64,000 nucleotides of DNA from the NCBI RefSeq assembly GCF_030812675.1, contig NZ_JAUSTE010000011.1, positions 62,001 to 126,000 on the forward strand, read 5' to 3'. A model generated the notes under the pieces. The model was not told the origin of the DNA. It saw only the letters and a program-made list of their open reading frames with translations, and made no database searches. Numbering within the stretch: the first letter of the stretch is position 1; each line of letters begins with the position of its first letter. This stretch comes from Sinomonas atrocyanea. Its GTDB lineage: Bacteria; Actinomycetota; Actinomycetes; Actinomycetales; Micrococcaceae. Position numbers and translations under genes: made by a program. Positions 24,463-33,783 of the stretch are shown here, piece by piece.

Positions 24463-24915
24463 CTACTGAACCGCGGCGACCGGGATGCCGTGGAGGGCGC
24501 GGGCGAGGACCGCGAGCTCGGGCCGGTCCTCAGCCTCGGCGAGGACGCGCTCCAGGGTCTCGTCGTGGACGGGCCTGGCCTCCAGGTACAGCTCGCGCCC
24601 CGCCGCGGTGAGCTCGGTGTAGATCCCGCGGCGGTCGTCAGCGCAGAGGATCCGGGTGAGCAGACCTCGGTCCTCGAGCCGCGTCACGAGGCGCGTCGTG
24701 GCACTCGGACTGAGGGCCGTGGCGCGCGCGAGCTGCTGCATGCGCATGTGCCAGCCGTCCTGGCGGCTGAGGGCGTCGAGCACTGTGTACTCGACCACCG
24801 AGAGCCTGAGCGCCGTGAGGGAGCGCTCGAGCTCCGACTCGATCATCCCGTGCAGCGCGGCGAGGGTGCGCCACCCCTGCGCGCGCACCTCGACGGCGCC
24901 GTCGTCGATGCTCAT
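24463..24915 (-). CDS. MarR-family transcriptional regulator
   Basis: This 150-residue winged-helix MarR repressor has its recognition helix in LARATALSPSATTRLVTRLEDRGLLTR (about residues 60-87) and the wing in the CADDRRGIYTELT hairpin. A GGAGG ribosome binding site supports ATG 24915. It is divergent from an MFS gene at 25046, with three copies of a ten-base motif between. It most likely represses that exporter and itself, releasing DNA on binding a phenolic or other small ligand. Confidence 0.9.
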   Translation of the reverse strand: MSIDDGAVEVRAQGWRTLAALHGMIESELERSLTALRLSVVEYTVLDALSRQDGWHMRMQQLARATALSPSATTRLVTRLEDRGLLTRILCADDRRGIYTELTAAGRELYLEARPVHDETLERVLAEAEDRPELAVLARALHGIPVAAVQ

Positions 24916-24966
24916 GCGGACCTCCTCGGGGACGGGTATGCAGACCAGGCTTGCGGGCAAGTCTTT

Positions 24967-25013
24967 GCGTGTGCAACTATTGCGTCTGCAATCGCAATAT
25001 CCAGCGTCTGCAA
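24967..25013. promoter_or_regulatory. Triple direct repeat GCGTNTGCAA, candidate MarR operators
   Basis: GCGTGTGCAA (24967-24976), GCGTCTGCAA (24982-24991) and GCGTCTGCAA (25004-25013) lie in the 130-base gap between the divergent MarR and MFS genes. The middle copy also forms ATTGC-GTCT-GCAAT, an imperfect palindrome typical for MarR dimers. The reverse-strand core TTGCAGA is shared with the TetR/DHA2 site at 23980-24011. Confidence 0.6.
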
Positions 25014-25045
25014 CTATCTCGAGTCTAGCAGAGGGGTCATCTGCC

Positions 25046-26248
25046 ATGCCCATGGGGCTTCTTGCGCTGTCGATCGGCGCGTTCGGAATCGGGCTCACCG
25101 AGTTCGTGATCATGGGGCTGCTGCCCGAGGTGGCCGCCGACTTCGCCGTCTCGGAGGCGACCGCCGGCTGGCTCATCTCCGGGTACGCGCTCAGCGTCGT
25201 GGTCGGCGCCCTCCTCCTCACCGCGGCCACCACCCGGCTGCCGCGCAAGCGCGTGCTGCTGGGGCTGCTGGTCCTCTTCATCGTGGGCAACGCCCTCTCC
25301 GCCGCGGCCGGCGACTACGGCACCATGATGGCCGGGCGCATCATCGCGGCCCTGTGCCACGGGGCGTTCTTCGGCATCGGCTCCGTGGTCGCCACGGGGC
25401 TCGTCCCGGCGGCGCGCCAGGCCCGTGCGGTCGCGATCATGTTCACCGGCCTCACCGCCGCCAACGTGCTCGGCGTCCCGTTCGGGACCTTCCTCGGCCA
25501 GCAGGCCGGCTGGCGCGCCACCTTCTGGGCCATCTCCGCCATCGGCGTTCTCGCCCTGGTCGGCATCGCCGCGCTCGTCCCGGCCGATTCCCCCGCCCAG
25601 CAGGCACCCAGCCTGCGCCGCGAGCTCGCGGCGTTCCGGAACGGCCAGGTGTGGCTGTCCCTGCTCGTGACGATCCTGGCCTACGGCGGGATGTTCGGGG
25701 CCTTCACCTACATCGCCTACACGCTCACGGACGTCTCGGGCTTCGCGGCGGCCGCCGTGCCGTGGCTCCTGGTCCTGTTCGGGGTGGGCCTGTTCGCGGG
25801 CAACGCGCTCGGCGGCCGGCTCGCCGACCGGGGCATCGACCGCACCCTCATCCTCTTCATCGCCGCCCTCCTGGCCGTCCTCGTGCTCTTCGCGCTCCTG
25901 GCAGCGGATGCGGCAGCCGCCGCCGTCGCCCTCTTCCTGATGGGCGGGTTCGGCTTCGGCACCGTGCCCGGGCTGCAGGCGCGGATCATGCGCTATGCCT
26001 CCCACGCGCCGACCCTGGCCTCGGGCGCGAACATCGGGGCGTTCAACGTGGGCAACGCGCTCGGCGCATGGGCCGGCGGGCTCGGCATCAGCGCCGGGCT
26101 CGGCTACACCTCTCCCCTGTGGATCGGGGCGCTCATCACCGCGCCGGCGCTCGTGGTCATGGTCGGCGCAGCGTGGGCGGCCCGGCGTCGTACGGCTGTC
26201 CGGCCCGCTACCGACCTGCCCGGACTCGAGGCCGACCGGGTGGGGTGA
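25046..26248 (+). CDS. MFS transporter (AraJ/ProP-like DHA1 exporter)
   Basis: This 400-residue, 12-TM MFS protein of the AraJ/PbuE-type DHA1 group has TM1 with FGIGLTEFVIMGLLPEVAADF, the loop TRLPRKRVLLG and a TM5 containing CHGAFFGIGSVVATGLVP. Such carriers export sugars, purines or drugs. It is divergent from the MarR gene, which should control it. The ATG at 25046 is used; a second ATG six bases on is also possible. The frame continues upstream without support. Confidence 0.9.
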   Translation: MPMGLLALSIGAFGIGLTEFVIMGLLPEVAADFAVSEATAGWLISGYALSVVVGALLLTAATTRLPRKRVLLGLLVLFIVGNALSAAAGDYGTMMAGRIIAALCHGAFFGIGSVVATGLVPAARQARAVAIMFTGLTAANVLGVPFGTFLGQQAGWRATFWAISAIGVLALVGIAALVPADSPAQQAPSLRRELAAFRNGQVWLSLLVTILAYGGMFGAFTYIAYTLTDVSGFAAAAVPWLLVLFGVGLFAGNALGGRLADRGIDRTLILFIAALLAVLVLFALLAADAAAAAVALFLMGGFGFGTVPGLQARIMRYASHAPTLASGANIGAFNVGNALGAWAGGLGISAGLGYTSPLWIGALITAPALVVMVGAAWAARRRTAVRPATDLPGLEADRVG

Positions 26249-26298
26249 GCGCCTGAGGGAACAGACCGCGCGGTCTGGGGAGAACTCCCCGCGAGGTG

Positions 26299-26326
26299 TT
26301 GCCCGTCCACTGCGGGACGGTAGGGT
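26299..26326 (+). promoter_or_regulatory. Promoter-like pair upstream of the giant surface protein
   Basis: TTGCCC (26299-26304) and TAGGGT (26321-26326) are separated by 16 bases and lie about 50 bases before the GTG at 26375, which has a strong AGGGGGG ribosome binding site. Confidence 0.35.
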
Positions 26327-26374
26327 GACGCGGGGCGCGGCGCGACCGGGCGCGCTGCTCGCAGGGGGGATCAC

Positions 26375-26524
26375 GTGGGAATCAGGGCATGGCTTGACCG
26401 GCGCCGTCGTGGCGTCGCCGCGGCGGCGAGCATCACGACGGCGAGCGCGGTCACCGCCGCGGCCCTCCTGTACCCGGGCTTCACCCAGACGAACCTCGAC
26501 CTCTCGGACGGCGGGTGTGGGTGA
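26375..26524 (+). pseudogene. N-terminal signal-anchor fragment, frameshifted from 26515-32475
   Basis: GTG 26375, preceded by AGGGGGG at good spacing, opens a 49-codon frame. It encodes a basic cluster (DRRRRG), a hydrophobic Ala-rich segment and then PGFTQTNLDLSDGG, ending at TGA 26522. Homologues of this family, as I recall them, read this same start continuing directly as ...DGG-VWVTN. In the DNA that continuation is in the +1 frame at 26515. Adding one base near 26513-26515 (GGCGGGTG read as GGCGGCGTG) would restore one frame. It is therefore the detached N-terminus of the next gene, by mutation, sequencing error or, less likely, programmed frameshifting. Confidence 0.6.
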
Positions 26525-29500
26525 CCAACAACGGCCGCAACGCGGTCGGGCGACTCAACTTCGCGTCGAAGACGCTCGACGGCGCAGTGGTCGCCGCCTC
26601 GCCGTCGTTCGACGTCCTCCAGCACGAGAAGACGGTGGTGGTCGACGACTCCGGGGCGTCGGCTGCGCAGAAGATCGATCCCGCGGAGGTCAGGCTCGGC
26701 AGCATCCAGTCCCTCCCGGCCGGGACGCACGTGGCGCTCGGGGCCTCGAGCGTGGCGGTCGACGATCCGGGCACCGGGCGGGTCTGGACCCTGCCCGAAT
26801 CGGCGATCCCGGGCACGGACCTGTCCCAGACTCCCCCCTCCCTCGAGGGCGGCAAGGGCGCCGTCGCCGCGATCGGCCCCACGGATGCCGTGGCCGTCGC
26901 CCAGCCCGCGACCGGCGTGGTCTCGACCGTCCGGGCCGCCCCAGGCGCCCCGGCCGTGTCCGAAGATTCCTACACACAGCTCAAGGGCGTCCGGGACGTC
27001 CAGTCCGCCGTGGTCGGGGAGCAGGCCGTGGCCTACGATCCCGGGGCCGGGCGGCTGTTCCTGCCCGGTGGCAGGACCGTGGACGTCCCGGGCGGCGTGG
27101 ACGGGAAGCTCCAGCAGAGCAGCGCGGCCAGCGGCTCGGTCGCCGTCGCGACGCCGACGGGGCTCGTCCTCGCCCCGCTCGACGGCGGGCAGCCCACCGT
27201 CATCCCCGCCAATGCCAAGGGGCTCCCCGCTGCACCCGTGGACGTCAACGGCTGCGTCCACGCCGCGTGGGCCGGCCCCGGCGTGTACGTTCGCGCCTGC
27301 GGGAGCGACGTCGAGCGCAGGCCGATCCCGTCCGCCACGCCCAAGTCGGACTTCGTGTTCCGCGTGAACCGCAACCTCGTGGTCCTCAACGACGTCGCTG
27401 CCGGAACCGTGTGGCTCGTCACAGAGAACATGTACATCGTCAACAACTGGGACGAGGTCATCCCGATCCAGTCGAGCACGCAGGACGCCGAGAAGGAGTC
27501 CCCGGACGAGGTCCAGACCACGCAGCTCCCGGACCGGACCAAGCCGAACCAGCCGCCGGTCGCGAAGCCGGACCACTTCGGCGTCCGCCCCGGCCGCACC
27601 ACCCTGCTGCCGGTCCTCGACAACGACTCGGACCCCGACGGCGACCTCCTCACCGTCAAGGCGCAGTCGCAGCCCTCGGTCGGCACCCTCGAGCAGGTCT
27701 ACGGCGCCACCGGGTTCCAGGTCACCGTGCCGCCCGACGCCCACGGCTCGACGTCCTTCACGTACACCGCCGACGACGGCCGGGGCGGCACGGCGACCGC
27801 GCCGGTGAACGTCGACGTCGTCCCGCTCGACACGAACCGGCCCCCGCAGCTCAAGCCCGGTCGCAACAACCCCATGATCGTGGGCCTCGGCAAGGAATCC
27901 TCCCGCAACGTCCTCGACGACTGGGCCGATCCCGACGGCGACGACATGTTCCTGGCGTCCGCCACGACGAAGGACCCGGCGGACAAGGTCAAGTTCACCC
28001 CCCAGGGCACACTCACGTTCACCGACTCGGGCACGGCGCCCGGCCGCAAGGCCGTGACGATCACCGTCTCAGACGGACGCTCGACGACGACCGCGGACAT
28101 CGCGGTCGAGGTCCGTGCCGGCGGCAAGGACGCCCCCGCCGCGGTGGCAGACCACGTGACCGCGATCGCCGGCATCGACACCAAGGTCTCCCCCCTCCTG
28201 AACGACTCCGATCCCGAGGGCGGGAACCTCCGCCTGGCCCTCGTCACGCCGCCCGCGGGGGTCACCTCGACGATCGACGCGAACCAGCAGACCTTCACCT
28301 TCCGCTCCGACACCGCCGGCACGTACTACGTCGAGTACGTGGTGACCAATGGGCCGGCGAGCGCCAAGCAGTTGGTGAGGGTCGACGTCGTGCCTCCCGA
28401 CGGCCAGGGCAAGCCGGTCGCGGTCCGCGACCTCGCGGCGGTGCCCGCCGGAGGCAGCACGCTCGTGGACGTGCTGGCGAACGACTCCGACCCGGCCGGC
28501 GGCGTCCTGGTGGTCCAGTCCGTCGATGCGCCCCAGCAGTCCGGGCTGAGCGTGTCCATCCTCGACCACTCGGTGGTGCGCGTGACGGACGTCCACGCGC
28601 AGGATCCCGTGACAGTCCACTACACGATCTCCAACGGCCACGACAGCGCGGTCGGCGAGATCTCCGTCCTCGTGCTGCCTCCGCCGGAGAAGCCGCTGCC
28701 CCCCGAGGCCGTCCCCGACTCGGCAGACGTGCGTGCGGGAGACCTCGTGACGGTCCCGGTCCTCGCGAACGACTCCGACCCCAACGGCGGCGACCTCACC
28801 CTCGACCACAAGCTCGTGCAGACCCCCGACCCGGCGGACGGGACCATGTTCGTCTCGGGCAAGGCCCTGCGGTTCATCGCCGGGCCGACCGCGAAGACCG
28901 TCTACGCGATCTACCAGGTGCGCAACGCCTCCGGGCAGGTCAACTCCGCCCAGGTCGCGATCCGCATCCACGCGCGGGACAGCTCGAACGTCGCGCCGCA
29001 GCCGCGCAGCCTCACCGCGCGGGTGATCGCCGGGCAGACCGTCCGCATCCCGGTCCCGCTCGACGGGATCGACCCGGACGGGGACTCGGTCAAGCTCATC
29101 GGGCTCGACCGCGGGGCCGCGCAGGGCACCGCGAGCGCCGGGGCACTCGCGTTCGACTACACCGCCGGCCCCAAGGCCGCAGGAGTGGACACCTTCACGT
29201 ACCGCGTGCGGGACCGCGTCGGCGCCGAGGCCATCGGCACCGTGATCGTCGGGATCGCACCGCCGAGCGCCGTCAACCATGCCCCCCAGCCTGTCGACGA
29301 CCGCCTGCTGGTGCGGCCCGGGCGGCACGTCGCCGTCGACGTCCTGCAGAACGACTCCGACCCGGACGGAGATCCGCTCAGCCTCGTGCCGGACGGGTTC
29401 GAGGGCAGCCAGGCGCTCAAGGCCGAGGCGGACAAGCACGGCTTCGCCGAGGTCGTCACGCCCTCGACCCCGAGCGTCGAGAACCTGCGCTACACCGTGC

Positions 29501-32475
29501 AGGACCCCAAGGGTGCCCGCTCCTCCGCGACCCTGCGGGTCGAGTCGAAGGCCGATGCCCCGCTGCTGGCCCCGACCGCCGTGGACGACTTCGTGACCAA
29601 TGCTGAGGCCGAGGGGCACACCACCGCCCAGGTCCCGGTGCTCGCCAACGACTACGACCCGGACGGCCGCGCCGAGGACCTGAAGGTCTCCCTCCCGGCA
29701 GGCTCCCCCGCCCACCTCGCCCCGGACCAGACCGTCGTGGTGCCGCTCACTGCGGGCGACCAGATCCTCCCGTACACCGTGACCGATGTGGACGGCCTCA
29801 CCGACACCGCCTTCATCTGGGTCCCGGGAGTGGACCTCCAGCGGCCGCACCTGTCCAAGGAGGACGTGACGGAGGTCAAGGCCGGAACGTCCGTGGACTT
29901 CAACCTCAGGGACTGGGTGGCCGTCCGGGACGGGCGCACGCCGCGCATCACCTCGGTGGACCGGGTGAGCGCGGTCGGCGCGTCGGACCGCGGCCTCGTG
30001 GCCTCGGACAGCGTGCTGCACTACGCAGCGCTGCCCGACTTCGTGGGCCCGGGCTCGGTCACGTTCGAGGTCACGGACGGCTCGGGGCCCGACGACCCGA
30101 CCGGCCTGAAGTCCACGATCACGCTCCAGACCAAGGTGCTGCCCTCGGACGCGAACCACCCGCCCGCGTTCCAGGGCTCCGCCGTGGACGTCCCGGCCGG
30201 CGAGGAGGCCCGGCTCGACCTCGGCCCCCTCGCGCAGGACCCGGACTCCGCCGACCAGGGGCACCTCGCCTTCGCCCTCCGGGGCGCGGTGCCGGACGGC
30301 TTCACGGCGTCCGTGGACGGCTCCACGCTCAAGGTCCGCACGAAGGACGGCGTGCTGGCCGGCCGCACCGGAGCGCTCACCGTCACGGTGACCGACGGGC
30401 ACTCCGAGCCTGTCGCCGCACAGTTCACGCTCACCGCGACGGCGTCGAACAGGCCGCTCGCGATCGCAAACGACGTCCTCGTGCCGGACGCGAACGCGGG
30501 ACGGACCGAGCGGGTGGACGTCCTCTCCCACACGGTGGACCCGTTCCCCGAGGCGCCGCTGACGATCGTCTCTGCGGTCGTGGAGGCGGGCCAGGCCGAG
30601 GGCGGCGCCCAGATCGACGGCGGGAACGTCATCGTCACGCCCGCCAAGGACTACCGCGGCATGCTCGTGGTGCGCTACACGGTCCAGGACAAGACCGGCG
30701 ACCCGGGCCGCCAGGTGGACGGGCGCATCCGCCTCACCGTCCGCGGGGTGCCCGACGCGCCCGGGGCGCCCACCGCCACGGACATCCGCGACCAGACCGC
30801 GGTGCTGCACTGGGCCCCGGCCGCGGACAACGGCGCGCCGATCCTGAAGTACACGGTCCGCGGCGACGGCTTCAGCCAGGACTGCCCGGCCACGACCTGC
30901 ACGCTCTCCGGGCTGACGAACAACAAGGTGTACCACTTCACCGTGACGGCGACGAACGACGTCGGCGAGTCGGCGCCGTCGTCCGCCTCGCCGGAGGTGC
31001 GGCCCGACGCCCGTCCCAGCGCCCCCGGCGCGCCCGTGGCGGTGTTCGGCGACGGCAGGCTCGACCTCTCGTGGGGCGCCGCGAAGACCACCGGCTCGCC
31101 CGTGACCTCGTACAACCTCGAGATCTCGCCCCCGCCGGCGAGCGGGAACTCGGGCAAGCAGGGCGTCACCGGGACGTCCACCACGTGGACGGGCCTGACC
31201 AACGGGGTGAAGTACACGGTGCGGGTCCAGGCGGTGAACAACGCGCCCAAGCCCTCGGACTGGAGCCCGTACTCGGCGCCCGTGAGCCCCGCGGCGCCGC
31301 CCGGGCAGCCGGCGGCCCCCCTCGCGCAGAGCGCCCCCGCGCTGGGCAGCACGGCGCAGGTGTCCGTGTCCTGGAAGGAGCCGGCCACGAACGGGGACGC
31401 GATCAGCGCGTACTACGTCACGATGAGCGGCGGGGGCGGAGCGGACCGCACGCAGAAGGTCGCCGGCACCTCGACCACGGCCACGTTCGACGCGCCGACG
31501 TCGGAGAACCCGTACACGTTCACCGTGCAGGCCGAGAACAAGGCCGGCAAGGGCTCGGCCAGCCCGCCCTCGGCGCCCCGCCGTGCGGTCGGGAAGCTCG
31601 GGCCGGTGACGAACGTGAGCGCCACTCCGGCGAACACCGGCGGCACCGGAACCCAGCTGACGGTCAACTTCACCCCGCTCACGGCCAGCCAGCGCAATGG
31701 CTCGGCGGCCAACGAGGTCAGCTACACCTACTCGGCCTCCACGGGCCAGTCAGGACCGATCGCGCCGGGCCAGACCGTGGGCGGCTTCCAGAACGGCGCG
31801 GCCACAACCATCTCGGTCATCGCCCACTCGAGCACGGGCGCGGCGGACTCCGACCCGGCGAGCGCGCCGCAGACCAGGCCCTACGGGTCGCCGGGGACCC
31901 CCTCGGCGTCGGGCCAGGACGGGGCGACGAACCAGCGCTCGCTCACCCTGAGCTGGTCCTCTCCATCGACCTCGACCAACGATGTGGCCCGGACAGCCAT
32001 CAGCATCGACGGCGGGGCGTGGGAGAACGTCGCGGCGTCCGGCTCGCGCACCGTCAACACCTCGGGCTACAGCGAGACCCACTCCATCCGCGTCCAGACC
32101 TTCAACTCGGTCGGCACGGGCGGCGGGGTGGCGAGCGCCTCGGCGCGCAGCGGCCCGCAGCAGACCTCGTGGCAGACGCAGCTCTCGGGCTCCGCCACCC
32201 GAAACTGCACGGACAACGGCTCGGGGCAGTCGTGGTACAGCCCGACCACCACCGCCCACACCTGCGACGGGGTCACCAACGGCTTCCCCTGGCTCTACCC
32301 GGGGACCACCATCACGGTGAACTGCTGGAGCACCATCAACACGCGGTATGGTCCGAAGGACTTCTACCACATCATCGCCGGCAGCTATCAGGGCAGGAGC
32401 TACGCGAACCGCTGGCAGGAGGACAACAACGTGACCATCGGCGGGCCGGCGCAGAGCGGCGTGCCGCACTGCTGA
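26515..32475 (+). CDS. Giant Ig-like / fibronectin type III repeat protein (surface-associated)
   Basis: The open frame has 1986 residues from GTG 26515; the true start is probably 26375, in another frame. Residues 1 to about 340 are a beta-rich region resembling a propeller (repeated AVDDPGTGRVW-like units). About ten cadherin-like/tandem-95 Ig repeats follow, most with a calcium-type NDSDPDGD motif (for example near 27622, 28203, 28482, 28770, 29348 and 29647). Then come about five Fn3-like repeats from 30745 to 32090 and a Cys-containing C-terminal domain (CTDNGSGQSW to CWSTINTRY). Relatives in actinobacteria are membrane-anchored and usually adjoin MoxR ATPase, DUF58, transglutaminase, PP2C and Ser/Thr kinase genes. 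None of those is present here. Probable role in cell-envelope adhesion or scaffolding, inferred from domains only. Confidence 0.85.
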   Translation: MWVTNNGRNAVGRLNFASKTLDGAVVAASPSFDVLQHEKTVVVDDSGASAAQKIDPAEVRLGSIQSLPAGTHVALGASSVAVDDPGTGRVWTLPESAIPGTDLSQTPPSLEGGKGAVAAIGPTDAVAVAQPATGVVSTVRAAPGAPAVSEDSYTQLKGVRDVQSAVVGEQAVAYDPGAGRLFLPGGRTVDVPGGVDGKLQQSSAASGSVAVATPTGLVLAPLDGGQPTVIPANAKGLPAAPVDVNGCVHAAWAGPGVYVRACGSDVERRPIPSATPKSDFVFRVNRNLVVLNDVAAGTVWLVTENMYIVNNWDEVIPIQSSTQDAEKESPDEVQTTQLPDRTKPNQPPVAKPDHFGVRPGRTTLLPVLDNDSDPDGDLLTVKAQSQPSVGTLEQVYGATGFQVTVPPDAHGSTSFTYTADDGRGGTATAPVNVDVVPLDTNRPPQLKPGRNNPMIVGLGKESSRNVLDDWADPDGDDMFLASATTKDPADKVKFTPQGTLTFTDSGTAPGRKAVTITVSDGRSTTTADIAVEVRAGGKDAPAAVADHVTAIAGIDTKVSPLLNDSDPEGGNLRLALVTPPAGVTSTIDANQQTFTFRSDTAGTYYVEYVVTNGPASAKQLVRVDVVPPDGQGKPVAVRDLAAVPAGGSTLVDVLANDSDPAGGVLVVQSVDAPQQSGLSVSILDHSVVRVTDVHAQDPVTVHYTISNGHDSAVGEISVLVLPPPEKPLPPEAVPDSADVRAGDLVTVPVLANDSDPNGGDLTLDHKLVQTPDPADGTMFVSGKALRFIAGPTAKTVYAIYQVRNASGQVNSAQVAIRIHARDSSNVAPQPRSLTARVIAGQTVRIPVPLDGIDPDGDSVKLIGLDRGAAQGTASAGALAFDYTAGPKAAGVDTFTYRVRDRVGAEAIGTVIVGIAPPSAVNHAPQPVDDRLLVRPGRHVAVDVLQNDSDPDGDPLSLVPDGFEGSQALKAEADKHGFAEVVTPSTPSVENLRYTVQDPKGARSSATLRVESKADAPLLAPTAVDDFVTNAEAEGHTTAQVPVLANDYDPDGRAEDLKVSLPAGSPAHLAPDQTVVVPLTAGDQILPYTVTDVDGLTDTAFIWVPGVDLQRPHLSKEDVTEVKAGTSVDFNLRDWVAVRDGRTPRITSVDRVSAVGASDRGLVASDSVLHYAALPDFVGPGSVTFEVTDGSGPDDPTGLKSTITLQTKVLPSDANHPPAFQGSAVDVPAGEEARLDLGPLAQDPDSADQGHLAFALRGAVPDGFTASVDGSTLKVRTKDGVLAGRTGALTVTVTDGHSEPVAAQFTLTATASNRPLAIANDVLVPDANAGRTERVDVLSHTVDPFPEAPLTIVSAVVEAGQAEGGAQIDGGNVIVTPAKDYRGMLVVRYTVQDKTGDPGRQVDGRIRLTVRGVPDAPGAPTATDIRDQTAVLHWAPAADNGAPILKYTVRGDGFSQDCPATTCTLSGLTNNKVYHFTVTATNDVGESAPSSASPEVRPDARPSAPGAPVAVFGDGRLDLSWGAAKTTGSPVTSYNLEISPPPASGNSGKQGVTGTSTTWTGLTNGVKYTVRVQAVNNAPKPSDWSPYSAPVSPAAPPGQPAAPLAQSAPALGSTAQVSVSWKEPATNGDAISAYYVTMSGGGGADRTQKVAGTSTTATFDAPTSENPYTFTVQAENKAGKGSASPPSAPRRAVGKLGPVTNVSATPANTGGTGTQLTVNFTPLTASQRNGSAANEVSYTYSASTGQSGPIAPGQTVGGFQNGAATTISVIAHSSTGAADSDPASAPQTRPYGSPGTPSASGQDGATNQRSLTLSWSSPSTSTNDVARTAISIDGGAWENVAASGSRTVNTSGYSETHSIRVQTFNSVGTGGGVASASARSGPQQTSWQTQLSGSATRNCTDNGSGQSWYSPTTTAHTCDGVTNGFPWLYPGTTITVNCWSTINTRYGPKDFYHIIAGSYQGRSYANRWQEDNNVTIGGPAQSGVPHC

Positions 32476-32510
32476 CGGGCCGGCCCGCTGGCCCCGGACC
32501 AAGGAGGACG

Positions 32511-33458
32511 ATGATGGCTTCCCGCCTCATCTATGGATGCATGGGCCTCGGCGGCCCCTGGGACGCCCCGGACTACGGGTCCGAGCAGGTCCGCCAGGCG
32601 GAGGCGGCCGTCGAGGCCGCCCTGGCCCTCGGCATCACGCGGTTCGACCACGCGGACATCTACGGCATGGGCAAGTCGGAGGCGGTGTTCGGCGAGCTCC
32701 TGCAGGGCAGCCCGGGCCTGCGGGACCGGATCCAGCTCCAGAGCAAGGTCGGCATCCGGCTCGGCGAGGGCGGCGGATTCGGGCACTACGACCTCAGCGC
32801 CTCGGCGATCCTCGACGGCGTGGCCGGGACGCTCCGCCGGCTGCGCACGGACTACCTCGACCTGCTCCTCCTGCACCGCCCCGATCCGCTGCTCGACCCC
32901 GCCGAGGTGGGCTCCGCGCTGACCCGCCTGCTCGCCGACGGTGCGGTCCGCGCCGTGGGCGTCTCGAACATGTCCGCGGCGCAGATGGGCGCCCTCCAGG
33001 ACCACCTCCACGTGCCGCTCGCCGCGGACCAGCTCGAGCTGAGCCTGCACCACCACTGCTTCGTGGACAGCACGGTGCTCGTGAACCATGCGGACGGCGC
33101 CGCCACGGGCTTCCCCCACGGCACCCTCGAGCACTGCCTCCGGCACGGGATCGAGGTCCAGGCGTGGTCGCCGCTCGCGGGCGGCCGCTACACGGGGCGC
33201 AACGTCGCGGAGCCGGGCCCGCACGACGGCGCCGTGGCGGCGCTCGTCTCCGAGCTCGCCGCCGCGAAGGGCACCACTGTCGAGGCCGTGGTGCTCGGCT
33301 GGCTCCTGCGCCACCCGGCGCGGATCGCCCCTGTCATCGGCTCCGCCACTCCGCAGCGCATCGCGGCGTGCGCCGACGCCGAGGCCGTGGGCGGCGCGAT
33401 GACCCGCGAGGAGTGGTTCGCGCTCTACCAGACCGCGCGCGGGCGCAGCATTCCCTGA
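32511..33458 (+). CDS. Aldo/keto reductase, copy 3 (YdhF-like)
   Basis: This 315-residue aldo/keto reductase has tetrad D46, Y51, K79 and H122 (FDHADIY, LQSKVG, LLLHRPD). The FDHADIYG and RPDPLLDP patterns resemble E. coli YdhF-type oxidoreductases. AAGGAGG precedes two adjacent ATGs; the second, at 32514, has the better spacing. It follows the giant surface gene by 35 bases and may be read from the same transcript, though functionally unrelated. Confidence 0.9.
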   Translation: MMASRLIYGCMGLGGPWDAPDYGSEQVRQAEAAVEAALALGITRFDHADIYGMGKSEAVFGELLQGSPGLRDRIQLQSKVGIRLGEGGGFGHYDLSASAILDGVAGTLRRLRTDYLDLLLLHRPDPLLDPAEVGSALTRLLADGAVRAVGVSNMSAAQMGALQDHLHVPLAADQLELSLHHHCFVDSTVLVNHADGAATGFPHGTLEHCLRHGIEVQAWSPLAGGRYTGRNVAEPGPHDGAVAALVSELAAAKGTTVEAVVLGWLLRHPARIAPVIGSATPQRIAACADAEAVGGAMTREEWFALYQTARGRSIP

Positions 33459-33462
33459 TGCG

Positions 33463-33687
33463 TCAGACGCCGAGCAGCTCGCTGCCGGCCGGGGCATCCG
33501 TCCTCAGAGCCCGGAAGTGCTCGACGAGCGCCAGCTCCGGGCGCCCGGGATGCTGGGCGATGAGGAGGCGGAGGCGGTCCTTGGAGTCCTCCGGGAGGCG
33601 AGGGCCTTCGAGGACCTCGTGGAGGATGGCCCACACCTGGCCTGCGAGCGCGCTGTCATCCGGGCGGAGGCCGGTCACCTGCGTCAT
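33463..33687 (-). CDS. Small hypothetical protein
   Basis: This 74-residue soluble protein (MTQVTGLRPDDSALAG...) is mostly helical in appearance, with Leu/Arg heptad-like spacing and no Cys or membrane segment. It ends five bases from the convergent AKR stop. No ribosome binding site is clear before ATG 33687, so the call rests on the open frame and its sensible amino-acid make-up. I do not recognise a family. Confidence 0.5.
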   Translation of the reverse strand: MTQVTGLRPDDSALAGQVWAILHEVLEGPRLPEDSKDRLRLLIAQHPGRPELALVEHFRALRTDAPAGSELLGV

Positions 33688-33783
33688 GGGGTGAGACTAC
33701 GTCGCCGGGGTGGCCGCGGCCGTCAGGGCGCGCCGCGCCGATGCGGCCGAGCACCCGGACAGGAACGGCAGTCCACCGAGGTG

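Noticed and set aside
24463-25290. MarR protein with a 125-residue N-terminal extension
   Set aside because: The extension runs antisense into the MFS gene and over the operators; ATG 24915 has GGAGG.
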